Below are positions 40,479 through 48,625 of a DNA stretch of 64,000 nucleotides, piece after piece. Made by a program: the position numbers and the translations under genes. Source of the stretch: Nostoc sp. UHCC 0302 (GTDB lineage: Bacteria > Cyanobacteriota > Cyanobacteriia > Cyanobacteriales > Nostocaceae). The stretch spans positions 7,852,001 to 7,916,000 of the forward strand of contig NZ_CP151099.1 in NCBI RefSeq assembly GCF_038096175.1, in the 5' to 3' direction. The notes beneath the pieces are model-generated. The model worked only from the letters and a program-made list of their open reading frames with translations, searched no databases and was not told the origin of the DNA. Each line of letters starts with the position of its first letter. The stretch's first letter is position 1.

Positions 40479-43109
40479 CCGCTGTGCAGATACTCCCATA
40501 GGGCCACGAGTCACGCCTAACTGATTTTGCAGCTTTAACTCTCGCCAAAGTTGGGAACCTGTAATCTCGCCTTGCAGTAGTTGCTGGTAGCAATGTATCG
40601 TTTTAGTCACTTGCTCTGGTGTTTCATTCACAAATTCGATACGGAAGTGCCGCAAGCCCATCTCTATCAGACGCTGTACATACTCGGCTCCAGTTTGGGC
40701 AGTGCCATTAAACACAGTATTACGACAACCTGCATCCGCTCGAAGAACGTGTTCGCTGCCAACGCGGTCTCTTAATTTCACTTCCTGCTTCTCGCAAGGG
40801 CGTCCACAGTTAGTGTAGTCTGTTCCCGTTGAAAGAAAAGCACAAAAGACACAATGCTCCATGTGGAACATTGGCATATGCTGATGAATTGTCACTTCAA
40901 ACGATTGGGGCGAGTAATTGGTGAGCAGGTCTTGCAGTTGTGTGATATTCAGGTCATAGGATGCCGTCAACCGTTCTAAACCAAAACGATTCTGAAAATA
41001 GTCTGCGGTTAAAGGGTTGGTAACATTGAGTGAAAAATCTCCGATACAACGGTCTGCTGCAAAGAATTGTAATTGGTCATAGTTTCGTACCAAATAACCA
41101 TCTGCTTCTGAAGCACGTACTTGCTGCAAAATCCAGTTTTCCCCAGGTTTGGTAATTCGAGGTGGTGCAACCCAGATGGTAGGGAGTGGAGACGCGATTA
41201 ATCGCGTCTCTACATTTTTGACTAATTGCACTGCCTCACGGTAGGCACGGGGGTCTTCAAATTCACAGTACAGTGTTTGGATTCCGGCTTTGAGTGCGGC
41301 TTTGAGTTGCTTGAGAGTTCTTACGAGAACAATAAGTGAGGGGGATGAAGAAGATAGAGAAGATGAAGGAGGAAGCAAGTCTTGAAAAGAGACATCAGAA
41401 CGTAACTCCCAGCGTTTGGGTTGACTCCGTAACTCTTCTAATTGAACTACTATTTCTCGGCGCATTCGGTTTAACTCACTCACGGGTAGCATGACTGCAC
41501 CGTTGAGATGATTGGTGAGTGTCCCCAGAGAAAAAGGAGTGTTACCAAGACGACCTAATTGTTCTTGCAAACGTTCTGTGGTGAGGGGTTTGGTGTGAGC
41601 TTCAACTAGTAATATTTCTGATTCCACCTGTACGATATTACCGAGTTGATCACGGGCGATCGCAATTAGTGGTTGACCAACTTCTCCATAAACTTCTAGG
41701 TGAATCGGGCGTTGAAACTGAGGATTTTCTCCAGCAAAACTTTGACGCAGTTGTTTATCAAGTTCTGGGTCACTGGTTTTCCATACTTTATCGCCCAAAT
41801 GCACCCGGTGCAGATTCAGATCACGTTGACCGAAAGTCAGTACCGCTTCTTTACCCTTCTGCACCACTGCATAAACCCGACCTCCTTCTTCTTTAGCTTC
41901 AGGATGTCCGCAGTCAAAAACAATTCCATCCCCAGGTTTAACAGGCGCTTCCAGTTTCAGCGTTACCTGTTCATTGCGAATGCGGGTGACTTCACCCAGG
42001 TAAACCCCGCGCTTTTTACCAAAACGGGCATGAACCAATTCTTGATTATTAATCCCGCTAAACCAACCTGTGTAGAGTCCGCGAGAAAATGCCATCTCCA
42101 GATTGTAGCGCTCTGGATCTGTTTGACCTCTCCCCCTCTCCCTTTCCGAAGGCAAGAGTGGAGCCTTTTTTCCCCCTTCCCTGGTAGGGAAGGGGGCTAG
42201 GGGGTTAGGTCTTTCCAATTCCGCCATCACCCGATCCAAGGCTTCCCGATAAACACGGGTGACATTGGCAACATATTCTGGTGCTTTCAAACGACCTTCA
42301 ATCTTGAGAGAAGTTACGCCTGACTTAACTAAATCTGGCAGCACCTCTAACCCTGCAAGGTCTTGAGGACTGAGTAAATATTTGCGTTCCTCTAAATTAA
42401 CAACTTCCCCATCTGCGATTAAATCGTAAGGCATCCGGCAAGCTTGAGCGCATTCGCCCCGGTTAGCAGAACGTCCACCTAAAGCTTCACTAGTCAAACA
42501 CTGACCGGAATAAGCTACGCATAAAGCACCGTGAACGAAGACTTCCAGAAGTAGTGAAGTATTTTGCTGGGCAATTTGTTGCTGAATTTTATTAATTTCT
42601 TTAAGAGAACATTCACGGGCAAGCACTACCAACTGACAGCCGAGGGATTTAGCAAATTCCACTCCCGCTGCGCTGGTGATAGTCATCTGAGTTGAGGCAT
42701 GAATAGGAAAGTCTGGCGACAGGTGACGGATGAGACGACAGATACCCACATCTTGGACAATCACCGCATCCACACCCGCAGCAATAATTGTGCGGAGATA
42801 TTGTTGGGCTTCTCTGAGTTCTTGAGGAAAAATTAGTGTATTGACAGTGACATAACCCTTAACACCGCGACGGTGTAGAAATGCCATCAAGCTAGGCAAG
42901 TCCGCCTCAGTAAAATTTTGCGCCCGCATTCGTGCATTGAATCGATCCAAACCGAAGTAAATCGCATCTGCCCCATTTTCCACAGCGGCTTTGGCACAGT
43001 CCCAATTCCCCGCTGGCGCAAGTAATTCTGGACGTTGAAGAGAGGTTTGGGAAGGGAGGCGTAGCCCGTTGTTCGCGTAGCGTCTCGCAGAGAAGATATC
43101 GCTTTCCAT
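40473..43109 (-). CDS. U32 peptidase-family protein (RlhA/TrhP-like) with inserted repeats
   Basis: A long-form U32 family member, 878 residues. The N-terminal U32 core begins RPELLAPAGNWDCAKAAVENGADAIYFGL. It continues with VIVQDVGICRLIRHLSPDFPIHASTQM, in part, and the Cys-rich block GALCVAYSGQCLTSEALGGRSANRGECAQACR. It ends with a DUF3656-like and a second Cys-rich part. Relatives hydroxylate rRNA or tRNA rather than cleave protein. Three stretches look like foreign repeats: the first 22 residues, about 300-329 (PNPLAPFPTREGGKKAPLLP) and about 634-645 (NVETRLIASPLPTI). Each is in frame. Repeat details are given separately. Confidence 0.85.
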   Translation of the reverse strand: MESDIFSARRYANNGLRLPSQTSLQRPELLAPAGNWDCAKAAVENGADAIYFGLDRFNARMRAQNFTEADLPSLMAFLHRRGVKGYVTVNTLIFPQELREAQQYLRTIIAAGVDAVIVQDVGICRLIRHLSPDFPIHASTQMTITSAAGVEFAKSLGCQLVVLARECSLKEINKIQQQIAQQNTSLLLEVFVHGALCVAYSGQCLTSEALGGRSANRGECAQACRMPYDLIADGEVVNLEERKYLLSPQDLAGLEVLPDLVKSGVTSLKIEGRLKAPEYVANVTRVYREALDRVMAELERPNPLAPFPTREGGKKAPLLPSERERGRGQTDPERYNLEMAFSRGLYTGWFSGINNQELVHARFGKKRGVYLGEVTRIRNEQVTLKLEAPVKPGDGIVFDCGHPEAKEEGGRVYAVVQKGKEAVLTFGQRDLNLHRVHLGDKVWKTSDPELDKQLRQSFAGENPQFQRPIHLEVYGEVGQPLIAIARDQLGNIVQVESEILLVEAHTKPLTTERLQEQLGRLGNTPFSLGTLTNHLNGAVMLPVSELNRMRREIVVQLEELRSQPKRWELRSDVSFQDLLPPSSSLSSSSPSLIVLVRTLKQLKAALKAGIQTLYCEFEDPRAYREAVQLVKNVETRLIASPLPTIWVAPPRITKPGENWILQQVRASEADGYLVRNYDQLQFFAADRCIGDFSLNVTNPLTADYFQNRFGLERLTASYDLNITQLQDLLTNYSPQSFEVTIHQHMPMFHMEHCVFCAFLSTGTDYTNCGRPCEKQEVKLRDRVGSEHVLRADAGCRNTVFNGTAQTGAEYVQRLIEMGLRHFRIEFVNETPEQVTKTIHCYQQLLQGEITGSQLWRELKLQNQLGVTRGPMGVSAQRS
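41189..41210. repeat. 22-bp perfect palindrome within the U32 gene (core GCGATTAATCGC)
   Basis: The palindrome reads GAGACGCGATT followed by its complement. The same core appears at 55363-55382, outside any gene. Here it adds residues to the U32 protein without breaking the frame. Confidence 0.75.
42125..42213. repeat. About 90-bp palindromic repeat inserted in frame in the U32 gene
   Basis: Purine/pyrimidine-biased arms (CCTCTCCCCCTCTCCC and CCCCCTTCCCTGGTAGGGAAGGGG) form a strong hairpin. They encode the highly unusual stretch (R)PNPLAPFPTREGGKKAP and SERERGRGQT between DRVMAELE and DPERYNLEM, two segments that read as normal U32 sequence on either side. Confidence 0.75.
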
Positions 43110-43158
43110 CAGATTTGGGAAGGGTTAAGTAGCACCATAGTGATTCTATCTAATAAGT
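43034..43158. repeat. Repeat element and direct-repeat copy 1 at the U32 start
   Basis: At 43050-43090 a GCGTAGC/GCGTCTCGCAGAGAAG-type element covers the start of the U32 gene. From about 43087 to 43155 the sequence ATCGCTTTCCATCAG ... GGGTTAAGTAGCACCATAG ... ATTCTATCTAA recurs at 44423-44480. The remaining bases to 43430 are AT-rich, with no gene. Confidence 0.65.
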
Positions 43159-43430
43159 TGCCGCGAGAAGGCAGGCGAATCGACTATGACACCACTGAAG
43201 ATGAAAGGAAATTAGCTAATTTCTTTACTGTCTGAATTAAGTATTATCTCTGAGCTATTAAGTATTTATTTTTTATTTATTACATATTTTCAGAGTTTAC
43301 ACGGTAATTATAAGATATTAAGCCAAACTACTATAGATTAAGCTTTACAGCAATTCTATTTGCTTTATCTATTTAGATTTGCGAGCTAAATAAATTTGAA
43401 AATATATACAACATATACAGACAAGAGGAA

Positions 43431-44366
43431 ATGGAACAGCCACTTATATCTATAGTAATAGCAACCTATAATAGAGCTTCAAGTTTACGTACCTATAGTT
43501 TGCCAGCGATCGCTAAACTCAACTATCCAAACTATGAGGTAGTAATAGTTGATGATGCCTCAACAGATGATACACAAAGCTTTCTTAATACTTCTAACAA
43601 TAATATAAAAAATCTGCTCGTTCTACGAAACAATAGAAACCAAGGAGCTTGCTTTTCCAGAAATCTCGGTGTTGCTCATACTAAAGGTAAGATTGTTGTC
43701 CTTATGGATGACGATGTAAGCCCGTTCCCTGATTGCCTTGATGAAATAATCAAAGTTTATACAGAAGACCCAGATGTCATGGTTATTTGGGGATGTATTT
43801 ACGAACAGGGTGGTTCTTTGGCTAAAGGAACAGCAACATTTGGCACTGGTAGCCTCTGGTCATTGCGACGAGAAGTCTTTGAGCATTTTCGCTTCGACAC
43901 CAATCTTCGATATTTCCGCAGCACTGCTTGCGACGAACACGATTTAGCACGACGAATTCAGAAGCATAATTTCAAAATTATTAAAGCTAAAACAGTCAAG
44001 GCAGATCATTACCATGCACCTGCTGAAAACAGAATCTGGAGAGGGATAGGCGGAGACCTCAATTACCTTTATGAAAAATTGAAATATGGCTCTATTTTTC
44101 AGTATTATGGCTTGTTCATTCTTGGGATTTTATTGCTACCAAAACGACTGCTAAGAAAAGGTGAAGTGAATAAAAATTTGCAAAATCACCCTTATTATCA
44201 AGTGTTTGAAACACCTAATCGTTTACTTGTATTTATAAAACAGCGCCAATTATTTATGGCTGCAAAGTGGTTGTTTTATATTCTAATAGATATTCCCTTC
44301 CGGGCTAAGACAAAAGGAATTTTCGAGTCCCTTACTAAAGCTTACAGCACTAAATGGCCTGCATAA
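43431..44366 (+). CDS. Glycosyltransferase family 2 (GT-A fold)
   Basis: A 311-residue GT2 enzyme beginning MEQPLISIVIATYNRASSLR. Donor-site residues are visible: VVIVDDASTDDTQ, NQGACFSRNLGV and the metal-binding DDD in VVLMDDDVSPF. The catalytic-base region may be EHDLARRIQKH. The C-terminus has a hydrophobic stretch (YYGLFILGILLLP) that may touch the membrane. AGAGGAA directly before ATG 43431 is a good ribosome binding site. The gene and its flanks lie between two copies of a direct repeat, which suggests a separate insertion. Donor and acceptor sugars are unknown. Confidence 0.9.
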   Translation: MEQPLISIVIATYNRASSLRTYSLPAIAKLNYPNYEVVIVDDASTDDTQSFLNTSNNNIKNLLVLRNNRNQGACFSRNLGVAHTKGKIVVLMDDDVSPFPDCLDEIIKVYTEDPDVMVIWGCIYEQGGSLAKGTATFGTGSLWSLRREVFEHFRFDTNLRYFRSTACDEHDLARRIQKHNFKIIKAKTVKADHYHAPAENRIWRGIGGDLNYLYEKLKYGSIFQYYGLFILGILLLPKRLLRKGEVNKNLQNHPYYQVFETPNRLLVFIKQRQLFMAAKWLFYILIDIPFRAKTKGIFESLTKAYSTKWPA

Positions 44367-44390
44367 ATAAATTTCAAATGGTACTGCAAC

Positions 44391-44482
44391 AAGAGCGTAG
44401 ACACAAAGCGGCTTGTCGTCAGACATCGCTTTTCATCAGTCTAAGGGTTAAGTAGCACCATAGCAATTTTATCTAAGTTACT
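44391..44482. repeat. Direct-repeat copy 2 downstream of the GT2 gene
   Basis: ATCGCTTTTCATCAG, then GGGTTAAGTAGCACCATAG and ATTTTATCTAA, matching 43087-43155 in order and spacing with a few differences. Before it, GCGTAGACACAAAGCGGC replaces the related palindromic element of copy 1. Confidence 0.7.
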
Positions 44483-44518
44483 TGGGGATGGCGGAGAGTA
44501 GGGGTAATAGCTATCACT

Positions 44519-45850
44519 TTATCCCAAGGAAATACCGCTAAATTGTTGGAATAAACTGGTAGCGTAAGAATCAGTCATGCCAGAAATATAGTCTGTAACT
44601 CTTAGGATTTTGCTATAGGTATCTTCGTCCGAATTCGGGTAATATTCCCTGGGAAGCATATGATAGATTAACTTTGCTTTTTTGCTGTCATTTAGAATAG
44701 CATTAATAAACTCAGAAAATAGTTTTCCTAAAACTTCATAACCAGCTATTTGGATATTAACGACATTACGATGCTCGAAAACAGATGATCGGGTTACCTT
44801 CCCAATTTCCTCTAAGTCATTTTCATAACGACTTCGGGATAATAAATCTTCGTCAAACTCTCCAGAAAGTATTTCTTGCTCGTTTCCTAAGAAAATGTCA
44901 GTTGCCTGTCCTATGAGATTATGGATAGCTTTGGCACGCAAGCGCTTAACTTTTTCTACATCGCTTTCATCATGTTTGTTAATATCAATTTCTGCAATTT
45001 TATTAAGCAAGCACGTGGTTTTTTCAAATGAGATGTAACCCATGCGATGGGCGTCTTCTACATCAACGATTGAATAACAAATGTCATCAGCTGCTTCAAC
45101 AAGAAAAGCAAGCGGGTGTCGAGACCACCATGCTGCATTGTCATGACGGCGAATTAGCCCAACTGTTTCTGCTACTTCAGCAAATAAATCTTTTTCTGCC
45201 TGAAAGAAACCATGTTTATTAACACTTCTACCTGAGTAACCGTTTAAGGTAGATTCTGATAGTAATGATTCTCTAGGGTACTTTGTGAAAGCAGCTAAAG
45301 TTGGGCAGGTGAGTTGCATTCCCCCTTTTTGAGGACGCATTTCAAGCTTAGTTAGAATACGAAAACCCTGTGCATTGCCCTCAAATGAATCAAAGTCAGT
45401 TTTTTGAGACTTGCTGAGAAGTTCTTCTCCTACATGGTTAACAGTGTTGTACCAGGATTCAAATCCTGTACGGATAGCATCTTCTCCAGAATGACCGAAA
45501 GGAGGATTACCGATATCATGAGCTAGACAAGCAGCAGAGATAATATCACCAAAGTCTGAAGCACTGAACCCATAGTCATTAAGCTTGTGTGTGTCTACAA
45601 TTTTCTCACCCACCATCCTACCCAGGGATCGACCGACACAGGAAACTTCGAGGCTGTGAATCAGACGAGTACGAATGTAATCATTTGTAGACAACGAAAA
45701 AACCTGGGTTTTATCTTTGAGGCGACGAAAAGGTGAGGAAAATACTAGGCGATCATAGTCTCTCAGAAAAGGAGTACGATCAAACTGAGGATTTTCTAGT
45801 TCAGTCTTGCCAAGTCTTTTTGGTGTCAGAAGTTTCTTCCAATCCATCAT
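44519..45850 (-). CDS. dgt: dNTP triphosphohydrolase (dGTPase, HD superfamily)
   Basis: A 443-residue enzyme that splits dNTPs into deoxynucleosides and triphosphate, limiting the dNTP pool. Family landmarks are the start MDWKKLLTPKRLGK, then SPFRRLKDKTQVFSL, TRLIHSLEVSCVGRSLGR with a His metal ligand, and the HD motif CLAHDIGNPPFGHSGEDAI. A later conserved Asp is in VEAADDICYSIVDVEDAH. ATG at 45850 is chosen; a TTG at 45880 would add ten residues and has a GGGGG stretch close upstream. Some dGTPases act in phage defence, but this one has no defence neighbours. Confidence 0.92.
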   Translation of the reverse strand: MMDWKKLLTPKRLGKTELENPQFDRTPFLRDYDRLVFSSPFRRLKDKTQVFSLSTNDYIRTRLIHSLEVSCVGRSLGRMVGEKIVDTHKLNDYGFSASDFGDIISAACLAHDIGNPPFGHSGEDAIRTGFESWYNTVNHVGEELLSKSQKTDFDSFEGNAQGFRILTKLEMRPQKGGMQLTCPTLAAFTKYPRESLLSESTLNGYSGRSVNKHGFFQAEKDLFAEVAETVGLIRRHDNAAWWSRHPLAFLVEAADDICYSIVDVEDAHRMGYISFEKTTCLLNKIAEIDINKHDESDVEKVKRLRAKAIHNLIGQATDIFLGNEQEILSGEFDEDLLSRSRYENDLEEIGKVTRSSVFEHRNVVNIQIAGYEVLGKLFSEFINAILNDSKKAKLIYHMLPREYYPNSDEDTYSKILRVTDYISGMTDSYATSLFQQFSGISLG

Positions 45851-45880
45851 GGCTGTGTGATCTGCAAGTAGGTTAGACAA

Positions 45881-46098
45881 TGCCCCCTAGCTATAAGCAA
45901 TGGGCAATGCCACATTGTAACTATACTTATCATCGAACAAAAAATTTATCCTCTTGCATAAAGGAGTCTAAGTAATAACCACAATCTCTATTACTCAACT
46001 TCAACTGTGAAGGGCAAGTCAGGAGTTAAGATACTACAGCAAGTTGATGCTCAACTGATCGCCTTTACTAGTAGAGATAAATTAGGCAATCACTCCTT
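45881..46098. other. Gap upstream of dgt with no gene
   Basis: Ordinary AT-rich sequence, probably the dgt promoter region. No repeat or terminator was seen. Confidence 0.4.
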
Positions 46099-46225
46099 TC
46101 ACCTCAATTCTTCATTACTTTCGGTTGTTGGCTCAACAAGCTCAAACTTCACTTTGTTGTATAAATCCTGTAAGGAAATTTCAAAGGGTACAGTTGCAAG
46201 AGCGATCGCTCTTGCAACTCTATAG
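46099..46225 (-). pseudogene. C-terminal remnant of an Uma2-family gene
   Basis: On the minus strand the codons read ARAIALATVPFEISLQDLYN then KVKFELVEPTTESNEELR and stop. This matches the tail of the intact Uma2 gene at 46758-47375 (AIALATVPFEIALQDLYNKV) almost exactly. No upstream Uma2 core remains, so only about 40 codons are left. The remnant lies directly before hicA, on the opposite strand. Confidence 0.75.
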
Positions 46226-46260
46226 GCAAAAATCAGTATAGTGATTTAAATTCAAGGTAG

Positions 46261-46473
46261 ATGCCCAAGAAAATCAGAGAGTTAAAGGCAATTTTGTTGA
46301 AAGCTGGGTTTTTCTACCGTCCTGCTAAAGGTAGTCATACTTTTTGGACTCATCCACTGATACCTGATGAACCAGTTACTATTGCAGGAAATGATGGAGA
46401 TGATGCACCTCGATATCTTGAAAAGCAAGTCAATAGTGTTTTGAAGAAGCTAGGGGAAATAGAGGAAGAATGA
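46261..46473 (+). CDS. hicA: HicA-type mRNA interferase toxin
   Basis: A 70-residue dsRNA-binding-like toxin of the HicA family (MPKKIRELKAILLKAGFFYR). The catalytic His lies in AKGSHTFW (Gly-Ser-His), and the following strand (EPVTIAG) and C-terminal helix (EKQVNSVLKKLG) are typical. In related systems HicA cleaves mRNA until HicB binds it. AAGG just upstream supports ATG 46261. Its stop overlaps the start of hicB by four bases (ATGA), the usual coupled arrangement with toxin first. Confidence 0.9.
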   Translation: MPKKIRELKAILLKAGFFYRPAKGSHTFWTHPLIPDEPVTIAGNDGDDAPRYLEKQVNSVLKKLGEIEEE

Positions 46474-46700
46474 ACGATCGCTACAGTATGGTCATCCAAT
46501 GGTCGGATGAGGATAACTGCTACTTGGTACACTTACCAGAATTTTCGTGGCAGCAATTCCACACTCATGGCAAGACTTATGAAGAAGCCGCCAAACATGG
46601 ACAAGAAGTGATTGAATCATTGATTGAATGGTATGAAGACCAAGGAAAATCTCTGCCAGAGCCAATTACTTTTCCTCAGAAGCCGTTAAAAGTGGCGTAA
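46470..46700 (+). CDS. hicB: HicB-type antitoxin
   Basis: A 76-residue HicB with the partial RNase-H-like fold: YSMVIQWSDEDNCYLVHLPE, then HTHGKTYEEAAKHGQEVIESL and ending with LPEPITFPQKP. No separate HTH or ribbon-helix-helix domain follows, so this is the short form, and how it represses its own promoter is not visible. It is translated from the overlapping ATGA with hicA. Loss of this gene while hicA stays would be expected to be toxic. Confidence 0.9.
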   Translation: MNDRYSMVIQWSDEDNCYLVHLPEFSWQQFHTHGKTYEEAAKHGQEVIESLIEWYEDQGKSLPEPITFPQKPLKVA

Positions 46701-46757
46701 AAGTTATTGTTGCAATCGGGATAATAGCTGTTTTACAAAGTTAGGCGATCACTTAAC

Positions 46758-47375
46758 TTACCCTAATTCCTCAGTATCAGCAATTTCCCTTTCAGATTCA
46801 ACAACTTCAAACTTAACCTTGTTGTATAAATCCTGCAAAGCAATTTCAAAAGGTACAGTTGCAAGAGCGATCGCTTCATCTTCTTCATCGTACTCACGCA
46901 GCGTCCATTGCTTTTTCCCAGTTTTATAGAATTGCTCTACATGAATTCGATTTTGATCAACTAAGATATATTCTTGGAAAGTGGAAATTGTTCGGTAAGC
47001 TTCAAATTTATCATTACGGTCATAGCCTTTAGTCGATTTCGATAAAACCTTCACAATAACCTGTGGATTTGTAATGATATCTGTGCGATTGTTGAAAAAT
47101 TCTGGTTCACCCGCTATTACTGTCACATCTGGATATGTGTATATATGCTTTTGAGTTATCCATAGGCGCATATCGCTATTAAACACTTCGTACTCTTGTT
47201 GTCTGAAAGCAAAGTTCAATACAGCATAAAAGTTACCTGCAATTCGATTATGATTGGCTGTTCCACCTGGCATAGGAATTATTTCCCCATCAATGTATTC
47301 ACTTTTGTAGTCAGCAGTTTCTTCTAGCTCTAAATATTCTTCTGGAGTGTAGTATCGCTGTTGTGTTACTTGCAT
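46758..47375 (-). CDS. Uma2-family protein with altered catalytic residue
   Basis: A 205-residue Uma2 protein (TPEEYLELEETADYKSEYID; GGTANHNRIAGNFYAVL). The Asp of the nuclease core is present in YTYPDVTVIAG. At the next motif, normally (V/I)VEVLS with the catalytic Glu, the sequence is VIVKVLSKSTKGYDRNDKF: the Glu is Lys (AAG, one base from GAG). If this is right the protein cannot be an active nuclease by the usual mechanism. Length and other features are normal. A fragment of a near-identical gene lies at 46099-46225. Confidence 0.87.
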   Translation of the reverse strand: MQVTQQRYYTPEEYLELEETADYKSEYIDGEIIPMPGGTANHNRIAGNFYAVLNFAFRQQEYEVFNSDMRLWITQKHIYTYPDVTVIAGEPEFFNNRTDIITNPQVIVKVLSKSTKGYDRNDKFEAYRTISTFQEYILVDQNRIHVEQFYKTGKKQWTLREYDEEDEAIALATVPFEIALQDLYNKVKFEVVESEREIADTEELG

Positions 47376-47409
47376 AGTTTTATCACTCTTCCATGAGCTT
47401 AACTTTTAA

Positions 47410-48540
47410 TTATCCCCACAATCTTCTACCTGCTTTCCCGTTTAATCTCTTGTGAGTATCTTCTAATAAAGTTGGAATATCTAAATCTTCTGGACAACGA
47501 GGCAAACAGTCGCCGCATTCTGTGCAGCGGCTGGCTTTCATTCCTGGGAACCAATGACCAGCATTTTCAAACATCCCGTAACGATATTGTCCGTAGTCTG
47601 TCATATCGTATGCCGCTGCGAGATTGCGTAACCTTAATACTTCTGGAATATTGATGTTTTCTGGACAGGGTAAACAAGCATAGCACTGACTACAAGTATC
47701 ACTTCCTAAAGCAATTTTTTGCTGATTTTCTAAGCGTTGAAAAGCATAAATTTCTTCTGATGTAAGTTTATTATCTTGGTCAGCTACTTGCAAAGGTTCT
47801 ATTAATTCATCTGGATTTGCTGGGCCAATACTCAGAGTTGAAATCCGGTTATCATTCAGTAAAAATCGATAGTTTAGTTCTAAAGGTGAATAAGGCTTAC
47901 ATAAGTCTTTTAGCTTTTGGGGAGGCGTGTAGAGGCGTCCCCCCTTATCAGCTGGGGAAATTATAAAAACGCCCATATCCTTCTGTGCTGCAAGCTGAAT
48001 CGCTGGTGCATGGCGTTGAAAGAAATAGTAATAGTGCAGATTGACAAATTCAAATAAATCTGTATTGATTGCTGCCTGAATTAGCTCTAATGAACCGTGG
48101 GTGGAAAAACCAACGTGTCGCACACGACCATCAGCAACAGCTTCCTGCACTGCTTGCATACAGCCGCTTTTGGCTTGCACCCATTCTAAATGTTGCGAAG
48201 TGTTTAAACCATGAATTCCCAAACAATCTAGATAATCTAGTTGCAATCGTTCTAAGGATTCATCAATGTACTGACGCATGGTGTCAGCATCCGCTGTGGG
48301 TGGAATTTTGGTTGTGATGTGAAGTTGGGAACGCGGTATTGACAATCCAGCTTTTAGCGCCCTGCCAAAGTATTCTTCACTTTTACCGTAACCTCTGGCA
48401 GTTTCTACATGATTAATTCCTAACGCTAAGGCTTGTTTAATGGTTTGCTGGGCATTTTCAAAACAAGCCAAGTAGCGCATTGTTCCTAAGGAAAACACAG
48501 AGAGGCGCAGATTGGTTTTGCCAAAGCGTCGGTATTGCAT
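47410..48540 (-). CDS. Aldo/keto reductase with C-terminal 4Fe-4S clusters
   Basis: A 376-residue enzyme. The N-terminal (about 1-270) TIM barrel is an aldo/keto reductase (MQYRRFGKTNLRLSVFSLGT; HVETARGYGKSEEYFGRAL with the likely catalytic Tyr). The C-terminus holds two cysteine clusters: CSQCYACLPCPENI and CTECGDCLPRCPEDLDIP, the latter a classic CxxCxxCxxxCP 4Fe-4S motif. The form is common in cyanobacteria and is thought to carry out electron-linked redox reactions; the substrate is unknown. ATG at 48540. The STRR hairpin at 48548-48621 separates it from the next gene on the same strand. Confidence 0.9.
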   Translation of the reverse strand: MQYRRFGKTNLRLSVFSLGTMRYLACFENAQQTIKQALALGINHVETARGYGKSEEYFGRALKAGLSIPRSQLHITTKIPPTADADTMRQYIDESLERLQLDYLDCLGIHGLNTSQHLEWVQAKSGCMQAVQEAVADGRVRHVGFSTHGSLELIQAAINTDLFEFVNLHYYYFFQRHAPAIQLAAQKDMGVFIISPADKGGRLYTPPQKLKDLCKPYSPLELNYRFLLNDNRISTLSIGPANPDELIEPLQVADQDNKLTSEEIYAFQRLENQQKIALGSDTCSQCYACLPCPENINIPEVLRLRNLAAAYDMTDYGQYRYGMFENAGHWFPGMKASRCTECGDCLPRCPEDLDIPTLLEDTHKRLNGKAGRRLWG

Positions 48541-48547
48541 CTTTAAC

Positions 48548-48621
48548 AGAGTTAGGAGTTAACAATTAGGAGTTAGGAGTTTAAGCAAACAACTCCTAAC
48601 TTCTAACTTCTAACTCATAAC
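48548..48621. repeat. Inverted heptamer repeats (TTAGGAG / CTCCTAA)
   Basis: Copies of GTTAGGAGT at 48551-48581 face copies of ACTCCTAACTTCTAAC at 48590-48619. Together they could fold into a long hairpin between two same-strand genes. Confidence 0.75.
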
Positions 48622-48625
48622 TTTC

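Noticed and set aside
41700-42200. 166-codon plus-strand frame opposite the U32 gene
   Set aside because: It is an antisense shadow of the U32 coding region and has no domain features.
46007-46225. 72-codon plus-strand frame upstream of hicA
   Set aside because: It is antisense to an Uma2 tail that reads clearly on the minus strand, so the frame is a shadow of the remnant.
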